Shown here one piece after another: positions 18,310 through 27,337 of a stretch of 64,000 nucleotides of DNA (positions within the stretch are counted from its first letter, which is position 1; each line of letters opens with the position of its first letter). The DNA is from Chthoniobacterales bacterium (lineage in GTDB: Bacteria > Verrucomicrobiota > Verrucomicrobiia > Chthoniobacterales > JACTMZ01), in assembly GCA_021463515.1 (NCBI GenBank), contig JAJTYZ010000112.1:54891-118890 (forward strand), read 5' to 3'. Under the pieces are notes generated by a model. That model saw only the letters and a list, made by a program, of their open reading frames with translations. It had not been told where the DNA came from and did not search any database. The translations under genes were made by a program, and so were the position numbers.

Positions 18310-19037
18310 AAATTTTTTCAGTTGTTTGTGTGGGAATGGCACTAACTTCCCTACCCGCGCTGTGCGCGACACCGGCTTGGCAGACCGTATTTTCCGTGCC
18401 ACCTTATCAATTGGATGAGACAGTTGTGGATCGTGAGGGTTGGAAAAAGGTGTCATCGGGAAATCCTGATAAGGCTCTGGTTCGCCCGAATCCAGGCGAT
18501 GCCAGTAAGACAGGGCTGCAACTCCAAATGTATGGCATCCAGCATGATTTTGATGAGCGGTTGGTTGGTTCTGTTAACATCACCGCAGTGGTGGCGTTTG
18601 GTCAGATTCCCTTACGGGGGTCAACAGGAACCTTGACCTTTATGCCAGTTTTCAACAAAGGTCATCTTGGGTATGCCCCATTTGGCTATTCGGATAAGGA
18701 AGCTACTGATGATATGGAGGGTGGTGGAATTTTTTATGAGTTTAGCGAAATAAATGACGAGGGAGTACAGAAATCTAAACGGATCATTCTAGTACCACGG
18801 GCTGATATTAATCCTGAAACAAAATATACTTTATCTATGAATCTCAATCTCGATGCTCAGGTCTATGAAATAAGTGTGACCAGTGCAGATAACTCCTTTC
18901 AGGCGAAGTCTGGTGAAATTATGATGACCAACGGAGATCGGCGATTTGCAATGTTTTTGGATGGAATTCGAATTGCTTCATCTCTGATTAATACGGAGCT
19001 TTACATCGAATCCCTTACATTTTCTGTTAACGACTGA
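18306..19037 (+). CDS. Small secreted protein of unknown function
   Basis: A 243-residue protein with a signal peptide (about 1-21, 'MALTSLPALCA'). The rest is predicted mostly beta strand with conserved-looking aromatic and Gly residues ('GIQHDFDERLVGSVNITAVV', 'RFAMFLDGIRIASSLI'), compatible with a jelly-roll, LamG- or carbohydrate-binding-like fold, but I recognise no family. Its start overlaps the stop of the LacI gene by 4 bp and its stop is 1 bp before the prepilin-like gene, so all are almost certainly cotranscribed. It may be an accessory binding protein for the same polymer as the giant proteins; this is inference from context. Confidence 0.75.
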   Translation: MKIFSVVCVGMALTSLPALCATPAWQTVFSVPPYQLDETVVDREGWKKVSSGNPDKALVRPNPGDASKTGLQLQMYGIQHDFDERLVGSVNITAVVAFGQIPLRGSTGTLTFMPVFNKGHLGYAPFGYSDKEATDDMEGGGIFYEFSEINDEGVQKSKRIILVPRADINPETKYTLSMNLNLDAQVYEISVTSADNSFQAKSGEIMMTNGDRRFAMFLDGIRIASSLINTELYIESLTFSVND

Positions 19038-19038
19038 T

Positions 19039-19923
19039 ATGCAATTAAAGTCTCTCACAGTTGCAAAGGGAGAAGAAAGTGCATTTACACTTTTGGAATT
19101 GATGGTTGTTGTAACTATTCTAACGCTACTCGCACTTTTATTGTTTCCGTCATTTAAGTTCTTGATAGAAAAAACTCAAGGTGCCGCGTGTGCAGGAAAT
19201 ATGAAGGCATTGGCGGCGGCTTTGTTTAGCTATCAGGCAGATCATAATGGTTGGTTTCCCCCAGGATATCCAGTGTCTAGCAGCTCAATTAGTGCAGCAA
19301 ACCAGCAACCGGGCATGCCGTCGCAACCCGGATTAAGCGAACTGCACTTTAAACCTTATTTGGTGCCAAGCTACCTAAAGGAAATGCCTGTCTGCCCGGG
19401 GAATAACATGACCGCTGCTGCAAAGAAAATATCTCCCAATTGGCGGAAACGTCTTAGTGATATGGGAGGTGGCTATGCAATCAATGCTTTTTATGTGCAG
19501 TGGAAACCTGTTGCGTTTCCTCCCAGAACGTGGACGTGGAATTCGACCTCACCTTATATAGCATCACAAACAGTATTTCTAACGGAAAATCTAGGGTATG
19601 CCAATGCTACATGGAGCACGGAACACTTGGATCAGGCACTTGACGCACAATCTTTGGTGGGCATCACAGGGCGCAGTCACGGGTCAGGAGGGGCACTCAA
19701 CTTTATGTTCTATGACGGCCACATTGAGGTTATCGCCCGCAACGCGCCAGAAGGCACGCCACCTGCTAAATTACAAAGTGGTCAGATGTGGATGAGATCG
19801 AATAACCCTCGAGGAAAATTCAGTTCTACAGGATCCAATGATACAATCAGAACGGTCGGTTATTTCGATCAGAACGAATTTAAAAAATACTATCCTCAAT
19901 TTTTTCCACCCGATAACCCCTAA
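19039..19923 (+). CDS. Prepilin-type N-terminal cleavage/methylation protein with DG-type end
   Basis: A 294-residue protein with the type IV prepilin signature: after a short polar leader comes 'AFTLLELMVVVTILTLLALL', with the Glu at position 5 of the mature part and Ala in place of the usual Gly before the cleavage site. The middle holds 'FSYQADHNGWFPPG' and the end has 'GGALNFMFYDGHIEVI', the H-x9-DG-like ending of the large pseudopilin family in Verrucomicrobiota, Lentisphaerota and Planctomycetota. Processing would need prepilin peptidase (PilD), not in the window. It sits 1 bp after one gene and 1 bp before the next in a polysaccharide operon, so it may help present or secrete the giant protein rather than build pili. 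That role is inferred. Confidence 0.88.
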   Translation: MQLKSLTVAKGEESAFTLLELMVVVTILTLLALLLFPSFKFLIEKTQGAACAGNMKALAAALFSYQADHNGWFPPGYPVSSSSISAANQQPGMPSQPGLSELHFKPYLVPSYLKEMPVCPGNNMTAAAKKISPNWRKRLSDMGGGYAINAFYVQWKPVAFPPRTWTWNSTSPYIASQTVFLTENLGYANATWSTEHLDQALDAQSLVGITGRSHGSGGALNFMFYDGHIEVIARNAPEGTPPAKLQSGQMWMRSNNPRGKFSSTGSNDTIRTVGYFDQNEFKKYYPQFFPPDNP

Positions 19924-19924
19924 A

Positions 19925-22900
19925 ATGCTCTCACCCAAATTTATTTTAATGCTAGGTTTATCGCTTGGTGCGATTCCCTCTCTCTCTGATGCCTTGGCCG
20001 TTTCGCTACCACCGGGAACAGAGATTGAAGGATCGTATAAGGAAGTCGAAGGTTCATTGGTGGCATTGCCTCCAGATTCAAATTACCCTGTGGCCGGTTC
20101 AAATTACCCTGTGACATTAAGCGGAGAGATTTCCCCGAACACACCTATTTTTGTCTTAAAGGGACGCCTAGGCACCGAACCTCGTGGTATTGTGATTGAG
20201 CTACAAGACGAGGAGGGTAAGTTTATTCCGATAGCAACGACTCTACTACCTTTCAGATTATATCCTTTGGATATTAAGTCGAATGGGAAGGTTTTCCCAC
20301 GGCATGCTATTGGTATATCTGGAGGAGAATTTTTTGTGCGCCCTAATCCGCGCCTTCTTCATCCCAAAATGTCCGAGGTAAGAAAAAAGGAATGGGAAGC
20401 TCTTCCCGATGCTGGGGAACACACTTTTACGTTTGAGGTGCGGCCAATTGATGGAGATCAGGTAGAAGTTTGGATGGATGGGTATTTTTTACGCCATTAT
20501 GATTGGCCGAAGCAAGCCGTGAAATTTAAGGTGAAATTGCCGCCCGGAGCTGCTGTGGAAAGCCTTCGACTGGAAGAACAACGCTCATCAGATTCGTTGT
20601 TGTGGCCTTGGCAACCATTGACATCCGCCGAGAAAAGGGTGGAGGGCGAAATCAAATTTTTCGATCTCAAAACTGTACCACAAGGGTTTCAATCCCTAAA
20701 CCAAACGCGGGTTTCCGGGCTTTCTCTTGAAAAGATGGGACAGGTGCGCGGAGCTATGTATGATGATCTACAAAGCTACTTTTGGCGCCGTAATGTATCC
20801 AATCGGCTCGAGGGAGAAAAACTTTTTAGTGTCCCTTTAGCCACATATTCTCAAGCGAAGGTACTCTGTGCCATCGACCCAGATAACACAAATCCTCCTT
20901 CTTTCACCATGCGTGTGACGCGCTATGGGAGAAGTCGTGGCAACGCAATGGCAGATAGTATTGTTACGGTTCCCTTGAATGATGCAAAGGATTCAACTCA
21001 TGCCGTGCAAGTAGGGACCGTCACGCTTACTCCCGGGGGGAAAGTCTTACCACTTTGGCTTGTTACAGTACCCATTAAAAACGGCTTGATACAGGATATT
21101 TTACAGGAGGATACCTTGGGGAATCGAAACTTTTCCAATGAATATAAGTATCTTGATATTGAACTCATGGAGCCTTTAGAGAAGGTGGAGGAGGCGGATG
21201 CGTTCCCCCCCCCCATGGGAATAATCCAACGATCCTGGCAACCGACCCCCTACGATTATAAAGGTTCGGATTACTTTCGATCCATGCCTCGGGCTGTAAG
21301 TAGTTCGGCACTTATATTCGGTGTACTCCTAGAAAAAAGTCCTGCCTCTCTCGTGATTCGAGCAAACACGGGACTTCAAGTTTTTTATCCAAGTGATAAT
21401 CCCGAGTGGCTTGCAACCGTAAAGGCGGATAAAGCCGCAGAATATACGTTAGACTGGGACTTTAGTGATGTAACAGGAAAAATCGTAACTTCGGGAAAGC
21501 AGGTGTTGACCCTCGCGGCGGGTGCAGAAGAAACCATAAAAGTTCCTATCAAGGAAGGTGTGGGTTGGTATGCAGTACGTTTTCGCTTGCGGCATAACAA
21601 GGAAGAATTGGTAGATTCGCGCACCTCTTTCGTCATGTTGCCGCCGGACACACGAAAGGCGGGACTGGAGTCGCCCTATTACGGATGGTGGTTTCAAAAG
21701 AATCAGCTGAGCGATGTTAAACTCTCCGAAGCTGGCCCGTTGCTGCAGCGATTGGGAATACGTCGTGCGGGTTTAGCGGATGACATGCCGGAGAATGAGA
21801 GCCTCAAATATGGTATTACGGGTTCTACGATTGAATGGGGGGCTGGGAGAAAGGCACTGGAGATGTATCAGAGTGGTAAAAAGCCTCTCCCCGAGGTGAT
21901 TAATTTTTTAGAGGAAGCAATTCGTGAAGACCTTAAAAAATGGCCATCGATAGATCGGATGAATGTCTTTCACGAAAGTGGAGGTAGCGGGGCTCCTTTT
22001 CCTGCGGAGATTTGGGGAGAATCGGCCCGTACGGTAGGACCTGGCTTTGAAGATGAAAACTCTCCCCAAGCACTCATGCAGCGTGAAGCCAATAATGCCA
22101 ATGAAAGTACAAAGTCGGTTAATACCATGGGGTGGTCGAAGTCGGAGCAGGAAGGTTGGAAAAAAACTTGGCCGGCTCGCATGCAGTATCTCGAAGCCAT
22201 GGCCAAAATGGTGCGAGAAAAATTTCCGCAATTGAAGCTGCAATATGGCAATGATGGCAACAGCTTAAGAATTGTAGGTGAAATTTTCCGGCAAAAATTT
22301 CCGCGCAAGTACATTGACACCATTGCTATTGAGGATTTGGGGCAGACGATAACACCGGAGAGCCCACGTATGGGAGCCATTCATTCCGCTTGGTTTCTAC
22401 GAGAGGTCGCCCGTCGCATGGGATATGGTGATATTCCTATCACGGCTACGACCGAGTGGATTGGGCGCATGACCGAGCGTTTGGGTCTGGAAACTCAAGC
22501 TGAATGGAAAGTACGCGATGCATTATTAGCTCTGGCCTACGGCATGGACACCATCAGCATTGGCGGTTTGAATGATGCCAGCAGCGGATATTATCAATCC
22601 ATCTGGGCCAATGGCGGCTTGTGTTTTCGCTACCCCACCATGGCACCGAAGCCGGCTTATCTGGCTGTCGCCATATTAACACAGGTCTTGGATCAGGCAA
22701 AGTTTCAGCGTTTCGTCCCCACCGGCTCGACGGTTCTTTATGTTCAGGAGTTTAAACACGGAGATGATTGGATTTATGCCATTTGGACTCCCAGAGGAAC
22801 GCGGCACACGACCTTAGAATTTCCCACAGATACCGAGCGAATGCTTACGGATTTGTATGGGAGGGAATCGAAGCTCCAAGGAAAAACCCTCGAGCTGACG

Positions 22901-23551
22901 GCTGGTACCGCAGTGCACTATCTAAGGTCGAAAGACCCCGTGAAAAATGTCGTGGCCGGTGTTGCAGCATTTCCGGAGGATCCAAGGCCACCTAAAGAGG
23001 TGGAGACAACGATTCCTTTGGAAAGTCTGTCGGAAATTTCCATTATTTCTAACAAAGGGCGTGAAAAAAAATACTTTCTCCGAGAAGGTGAGTTTGAATT
23101 ACGGGAGGTGGATGATTTGGAAATGGGGAAATGCCTTGAGCTGGAACTGAAGCCGAAAACCCCATTGAAATGGGATATGGAAGAGGAATATGCGTATTTA
23201 AAATTAACACATCCGGTAGCTACAACCGCGAAAAACGCGGGAATTTGGGTTAAAGGCAATGGAAGCTGGGGACAGGTAGATATTTGGAAGAGTCGTTCTT
23301 GGGGGCCTTGGGCGGACAATGGAAACCTACACTACAATTGGCCTGCACAAGGAAAGCTGAATTTTGATGGATGGAATTTTATCACCTTCCCCTATTACGA
23401 TTGGGTCAATGAAATACAGGAAGGCACTCCGGCTATGAAAAATACTGTCGAAGGCCTTTTCTTGACGATACCCCGTAAAACGATTGTCGGTGTAAAAACC
23501 GTCCCCGTGGAAAACCTCAAAATTCGCTTTAAGGGTATGACATTATTTTAG
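19925..23551 (+). CDS. Giant secreted protein, candidate glycoside hydrolase (paralogue of the 12939-17036 gene)
   Basis: A 1208-residue exported protein; signal peptide about 1-25 (ending 'SDALA'). The start at 19925 lies 1 bp after the prepilin gene's stop. Beta-rich domains fill the first 570 residues; a barrel-like region follows (about 590-930) beginning 'LESPYYGWWFQKNQ'. It shares with the paralogue 'DTRKAG-ESPY', 'FHESG' (Glu684), 'IAIED' (Glu803), 'ATTEWIG' (Glu844) and 'KPAYLAVAILTQVLDQAKF'. The spacing between the last two Glu is 41 residues in both proteins. The end is a jelly-roll-like domain. Oddities: a 21-bp tandem duplication near the start (20077-20113) and a C10 tract (21205-21214). 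Family not recognised; extracellular glycosidase inferred. Confidence 0.7.
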   Translation: MLSPKFILMLGLSLGAIPSLSDALAVSLPPGTEIEGSYKEVEGSLVALPPDSNYPVAGSNYPVTLSGEISPNTPIFVLKGRLGTEPRGIVIELQDEEGKFIPIATTLLPFRLYPLDIKSNGKVFPRHAIGISGGEFFVRPNPRLLHPKMSEVRKKEWEALPDAGEHTFTFEVRPIDGDQVEVWMDGYFLRHYDWPKQAVKFKVKLPPGAAVESLRLEEQRSSDSLLWPWQPLTSAEKRVEGEIKFFDLKTVPQGFQSLNQTRVSGLSLEKMGQVRGAMYDDLQSYFWRRNVSNRLEGEKLFSVPLATYSQAKVLCAIDPDNTNPPSFTMRVTRYGRSRGNAMADSIVTVPLNDAKDSTHAVQVGTVTLTPGGKVLPLWLVTVPIKNGLIQDILQEDTLGNRNFSNEYKYLDIELMEPLEKVEEADAFPPPMGIIQRSWQPTPYDYKGSDYFRSMPRAVSSSALIFGVLLEKSPASLVIRANTGLQVFYPSDNPEWLATVKADKAAEYTLDWDFSDVTGKIVTSGKQVLTLAAGAEETIKVPIKEGVGWYAVRFRLRHNKEELVDSRTSFVMLPPDTRKAGLESPYYGWWFQKNQLSDVKLSEAGPLLQRLGIRRAGLADDMPENESLKYGITGSTIEWGAGRKALEMYQSGKKPLPEVINFLEEAIREDLKKWPSIDRMNVFHESGGSGAPFPAEIWGESARTVGPGFEDENSPQALMQREANNANESTKSVNTMGWSKSEQEGWKKTWPARMQYLEAMAKMVREKFPQLKLQYGNDGNSLRIVGEIFRQKFPRKYIDTIAIEDLGQTITPESPRMGAIHSAWFLREVARRMGYGDIPITATTEWIGRMTERLGLETQAEWKVRDALLALAYGMDTISIGGLNDASSGYYQSIWANGGLCFRYPTMAPKPAYLAVAILTQVLDQAKFQRFVPTGSTVLYVQEFKHGDDWIYAIWTPRGTRHTTLEFPTDTERMLTDLYGRESKLQGKTLELTAGTAVHYLRSKDPVKNVVAGVAAFPEDPRPPKEVETTIPLESLSEISIISNKGREKKYFLREGEFELREVDDLEMGKCLELELKPKTPLKWDMEEEYAYLKLTHPVATTAKNAGIWVKGNGSWGQVDIWKSRSWGPWADNGNLHYNWPAQGKLNFDGWNFITFPYYDWVNEIQEGTPAMKNTVEGLFLTIPRKTIVGVKTVPVENLKIRFKGMTLF
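20077..20113 (+). repeat. Tandem 21-bp duplication inside the giant protein gene
   Basis: The 16-mer TTCAAATTACCCTGTG occurs at 20077-20092 and again at 20098-20113, with a period of 21 bp, encoding S-N-Y-P-V-A-G-S-N-Y-P-V. Length in whole codons keeps the frame. It looks like a recent slip duplication. Confidence 0.85.
21205..21214 (+). repeat. C10 homopolymer in the coding region
   Basis: Ten consecutive C encode the end of a Phe codon and three Pro codons in the 1208-residue protein. Tracts of this length are prone to slipping, and a one-base change would truncate the protein before the barrel domain. Confidence 0.8.
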
Positions 23552-23581
23552 GTTCCACCTCTCGCGGACGAAGGTATCTTT

Positions 23582-24955
23582 CTATTGAACTGCAGACCCA
23601 CCGTCCCTCAATATCTGGCGTAATTTATCTGTATTTACCTCCGCAAAACCGACCGATCCATTCATCGCCAGATACGCTGCTACGCCGGCGGCTTCGCCTG
23701 TTTGATTCATATTGATCATCACACGTATGGCTGCATGTGCCGTTTCATCGGAATCAATCATTCTTCCGGCGATAATCAAATTGGGGAATTGGCCACCTTG
23801 AGGGAGCATGGCGGAATAAGGCACCTGATAAAATTTGGGGTCTTCCTCCATCGGTTCACGCCACATGGATTCTTTCGTAGGAAGCCCAGGGCAAGCTAAC
23901 CGTTGTGTGCCGTCAAGGTACATAAGTGTAATCCCAGCACCATTAGGGTGATGCAAATCGGCGGGATATGTGCCGTTGGCGATGGCATCGTCAAATTGCA
24001 TTCCTCGCAGCAATTCATCACCGGTTAAATGCCGCTGACAACGGACATGCCGTGTTTCACGCACACCGATGCTTGACGGCAGTTGCACAAGAACGGGATC
24101 AGCGTTTGGGCAATATCTTCGCAGCATATCCATCATTGCACGCACTTGCCGCCGGCCTTCAATTTCGGCAGCAGTCAATTGACCGGCTTTTGACATATCC
24201 ATGGAAACTCGACTTGCGGAGAGCATATGAACATCAATCGCTCCCGGAAGTTCGGCTCCCCAGATAAAGGTCTCCGGCAAGTCATATTCCTGCCTATGTT
24301 CGCTATACAACTTGCTTAAATCATAAAATTTCTCAACATCGCTCCAGCGTGCAATTTTGGCGCAGGTCGTTCCTGGTTGCAGACGGTTGGCATAAAACGT
24401 TTCTAATCCCAGCCGTGCTGCCAAATCTCCATCGCCACTGGCGTCAATAAACACCTTCGCCAAAATCACTCCGCGTCCGTCCTTATTCTCGACGATGATG
24501 CCAGCCAGCTCCCCATCCCTCACATACGGCATACAAAACAAAGTATGGAGAAACGGCTGCACCCCGCCTTCTGTCAGCATTTCATCCAGCTCAATTTTCA
24601 GCTCATCGGTATTCAAAATAAAATACGCCGGATTATGCCCGTGATTCCGGCTATTCTTCACCGTGATGGCATGGCGTTTTTTAAGCCGTTCTATTGTCTC
24701 TTCGGTTAGCCCGGCAATGATCTGATTTTCACCGGTCGCATCGTACAGCGAGTGCCAGATGTTGACCATGGCGTTTGTGGCAACGCCACCAAAGCAGTTT
24801 TGCCCTTCCACAATGGCCACACGTAATCCCAATCTGGCAGCACGTAACGCCGCAAAAGCACCGGTACAACTTCCGCCAACGACGCATAAATCAGTCTCAT
24901 GAATAACGGGTAATTCTCGGGCCGGTTCTAATATTTTTTCGGTAAGTTTTTGCAT
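23582..24955 (-). CDS. FAD-dependent oxidoreductase (FAD_oxidored family)
   Basis: A 457-residue flavoprotein. The N-terminus has the dinucleotide-binding fold 'LCVVGGSCTGAFAALRAARLG' with GxGxxG-like glycines, the acidic strand end 'VAIVEGQNCFGG', and 'VFIDASGDGDLAARLG', the second FAD motif typical of the family that also contains xanthan-lyase-associated and geranylgeranyl-reductase-like enzymes. The end has 'NLIIAGRMIDSDETAHAAIRV', also a family mark. No signal peptide. The gene is convergent with the giant protein gene (30 bp between stops). Enzymes of this family are frequent in polysaccharide and uronate loci of Verrucomicrobiota, where their substrates are mostly unknown; oxidation of a sugar or sugar acid is plausible here but not shown. 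Confidence 0.82.
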   Translation of the reverse strand: MQKLTEKILEPARELPVIHETDLCVVGGSCTGAFAALRAARLGLRVAIVEGQNCFGGVATNAMVNIWHSLYDATGENQIIAGLTEETIERLKKRHAITVKNSRNHGHNPAYFILNTDELKIELDEMLTEGGVQPFLHTLFCMPYVRDGELAGIIVENKDGRGVILAKVFIDASGDGDLAARLGLETFYANRLQPGTTCAKIARWSDVEKFYDLSKLYSEHRQEYDLPETFIWGAELPGAIDVHMLSASRVSMDMSKAGQLTAAEIEGRRQVRAMMDMLRRYCPNADPVLVQLPSSIGVRETRHVRCQRHLTGDELLRGMQFDDAIANGTYPADLHHPNGAGITLMYLDGTQRLACPGLPTKESMWREPMEEDPKFYQVPYSAMLPQGGQFPNLIIAGRMIDSDETAHAAIRVMINMNQTGEAAGVAAYLAMNGSVGFAEVNTDKLRQILRDGGSAVQ

Positions 24956-25192
24956 AAGGCTTAAAAAAGCATTCCAGCCTGTAAGTGTTGAGACAATAAA
25001 AAATGGCAGCGAAATAGAGTAGTCGTTGCGCCAAGGACCATAGCACTCTAAGGTTGATTATTGCTCCTCCTTTTTAGACCACTTTAACAAGCCATATTCG
25101 CTTCGCCCTTATAACTCACAATGCGAGGCCATGTTTCCATCCGTATGTCATTCTACTTGACACAATATGGCCCTGATTTCAAAAGGCATGTC

Positions 25193-27337
25193 CTACATGC
25201 TTTCTTTATCTTCCAATCTCGCGATGAGGCGGCGGGCGGCTTCGGGGATTAAGGTGCCGGGGCCAAAAATCTCGGCAGCCCCATTTTCACGGAGATAATC
25301 GTAATCCTGCGCGGGAATAACACCGCCAATGACGACAAGAATATCGGGACGCCCAAGCTTTTTGAGTTCTTCCACTAACTGCGGCAAGAGAGTTTTGTGT
25401 CCGCCGGCGAGCGAGCTAAATCCTACGACATGCACGTCGTTTTCTACGGCTTGTTTGGCTGTTTCTTCGGGGGTCTGGAAAAGCGGCCCAATATCGACAT
25501 CGAAGCCAAGGTCGGCATAAGCCGTCGCGACAACTTTGGCTCCACGATCGTGACCATCTTGTCCCATTTTTGCGACGAGGATACGAGGGCGACGTCCGTG
25601 ATTTTTTTCAAACGCTTCGCATAAGCGGCGAACTTCTGCGATTTGCTTGTTCTCGCCGAACTCGCGTCCATAGACGCCGGAAATAGAACGCACCACGGCC
25701 ATGTGGCGACCATACACTTTTTCCATGGCATCGGAAATCTCTCCGAGTGAAGCACGCGCTCGGGCGGCATCTACCGCGAGATCCAGCAGGTTGCCGGTAT
25801 CATTTTTAGCGGCTTCAGTGAGGGCTTGGAGAGCTTTTGTCACCTGCGCTGAATCACGTTCGGCCCGCATTTTTTGAAGCTGCGCCACCTGTTCTTCACG
25901 CACCGCCGTATTGTCCACCTCGAGAATTTCTAATTCTTCCTCCTTCTCAAGTTTGTTTTTATTAACTCCTAAAATCACTTCGCGTCCGGAATCAATTTGT
26001 GCCTGACGCCGAGCCGCTGCTTCCTCGATGCGCATTTTCGGCAGGCCCGTACCAATGGCCTTGGCCATTCCGCCGAGTTTTTCAATTTCGACGATATGAT
26101 CCCACGCACGAACCATCAGGTCACGCGTAAGGCTTTCGACATAATAGGAGCCGCCCCATGGATCCACGGTGCGGCAAATGCCGGTTTCATCCTGCAAGAA
26201 AAGCTGGGTATTGCGGGCAATGCGGGCAGAAAAATCGGTCGGCAAGGCAATGGCCTCATCAAGGGAGTTGGTGTGCAAAGATTGTGTTCCCCCAAAGGCT
26301 GCCGCCATGGCTTCCACGCAGGTACGGATGACGTTGTTAAATGGGTCTTGCTCGGTCAGGCTCCAACCGGACGTTTGCGAGTGAGTGCGTAGGGCAAGAG
26401 ATTTGGAATTCTTGGCACCAAGTCCCTTGAGAAGTTTTGCCCAAAGCACGCGGGCCGCACGCATTTTGGCGATTTCCATGAACATGTTTTTTCCCTGCGC
26501 CCAGAAAAACGACAGACGCGGCGCAAAGGCGTCAATGGGAATGCCCGCCCGCAGTCCGGCACGCACATATTCCACGCCATCGGCCAAGGTGTAAGCCATT
26601 TCAAGATCGGCTGTGGCACCGGCTTCCTGCATGTGATAGCCGGAAATACTAATGCTATTGAACTTCGGCATGTGTTGCGATGTGTAGGCAAAGATGTCCG
26701 CAATGATACGCATGGAAGCTTCGGGCGGGTAAATGTAAGTATTCCGCACCATGTATTCCTTGAGAATATCGTTCTGAATCGTACCCGTGAGTTTTTCTAA
26801 ACTCACTCCCTGCTCCTCCGCCGCCACGATGTAGAAAGCCATGATGGGCAGAACGGCACCATTCATCGTCATGGAAACCGACATGCGATCGAGAGGAATT
26901 CCATCGAAAAGCATTTTCATATCGAGAACGGAATCCACCGCGACACCGGCTTTACCGACATCGCCCACGACACGCGGATGGTCGGAGTCGTAGCCACGGT
27001 GCGTGGCCAAATCGAAGGCAATGGAAAGCCCCATTTGCCCCGCCGCGAGATTGCGACGATAAAAGGCATTGCTTTCACGAGCTGTTGAGAATCCCGCATA
27101 TTGCCGAACCGTCCATGGACGCGTCACATACATGGTCGCATACGGACCTCGCAAATACGGCGGGATTCCGGCGGTAAAACCCAGTTGGGGGCATGTTGCA
27201 AGATCATCCGCACGATAAACCGGCTGCACCTCGATTTGTTCCATCGTCATCCACTTCGGTGCCGATTGGGGCAAGCGAGCGGGCGTGTTGTTTTCAACTT
27301 CCAACGGAAGGCGAGAAAAATCAGGGAAGGTATTCAT
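25193..27337 (-). CDS. mutB: Methylmalonyl-CoA mutase large (catalytic) subunit
   Basis: A 714-residue adenosylcobalamin enzyme that interconverts succinyl-CoA and (R)-methylmalonyl-CoA. The N-terminal 560 residues are the substrate-binding TIM barrel with '[20 protein letters not shown]' and '[20 protein letters not shown]', and the C-terminal B12 domain has '[11 protein letters not shown]' around residue 590, where His is the lower cobalt ligand (DxHxxG). The start at 27337 overlaps the stop of mutA by 4 bp (ATGA). Length and motifs are normal for the family. With mutA and the carboxyltransferase-like gene upstream it makes a three-gene operon of the propionate pathway; fermentation to propionate or propionate use are both possible. 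Confidence 0.97.
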   Translation of the reverse strand: MNTFPDFSRLPLEVENNTPARLPQSAPKWMTMEQIEVQPVYRADDLATCPQLGFTAGIPPYLRGPYATMYVTRPWTVRQYAGFSTARESNAFYRRNLAAGQMGLSIAFDLATHRGYDSDHPRVVGDVGKAGVAVDSVLDMKMLFDGIPLDRMSVSMTMNGAVLPIMAFYIVAAEEQGVSLEKLTGTIQNDILKEYMVRNTYIYPPEASMRIIADIFAYTSQHMPKFNSISISGYHMQEAGATADLEMAYTLADGVEYVRAGLRAGIPIDAFAPRLSFFWAQGKNMFMEIAKMRAARVLWAKLLKGLGAKNSKSLALRTHSQTSGWSLTEQDPFNNVIRTCVEAMAAAFGGTQSLHTNSLDEAIALPTDFSARIARNTQLFLQDETGICRTVDPWGGSYYVESLTRDLMVRAWDHIVEIEKLGGMAKAIGTGLPKMRIEEAAARRQAQIDSGREVILGVNKNKLEKEEELEILEVDNTAVREEQVAQLQKMRAERDSAQVTKALQALTEAAKNDTGNLLDLAVDAARARASLGEISDAMEKVYGRHMAVVRSISGVYGREFGENKQIAEVRRLCEAFEKNHGRRPRILVAKMGQDGHDRGAKVVATAYADLGFDVDIGPLFQTPEETAKQAVENDVHVVGFSSLAGGHKTLLPQLVEELKKLGRPDILVVIGGVIPAQDYDYLRENGAAEIFGPGTLIPEAARRLIARLEDKESM

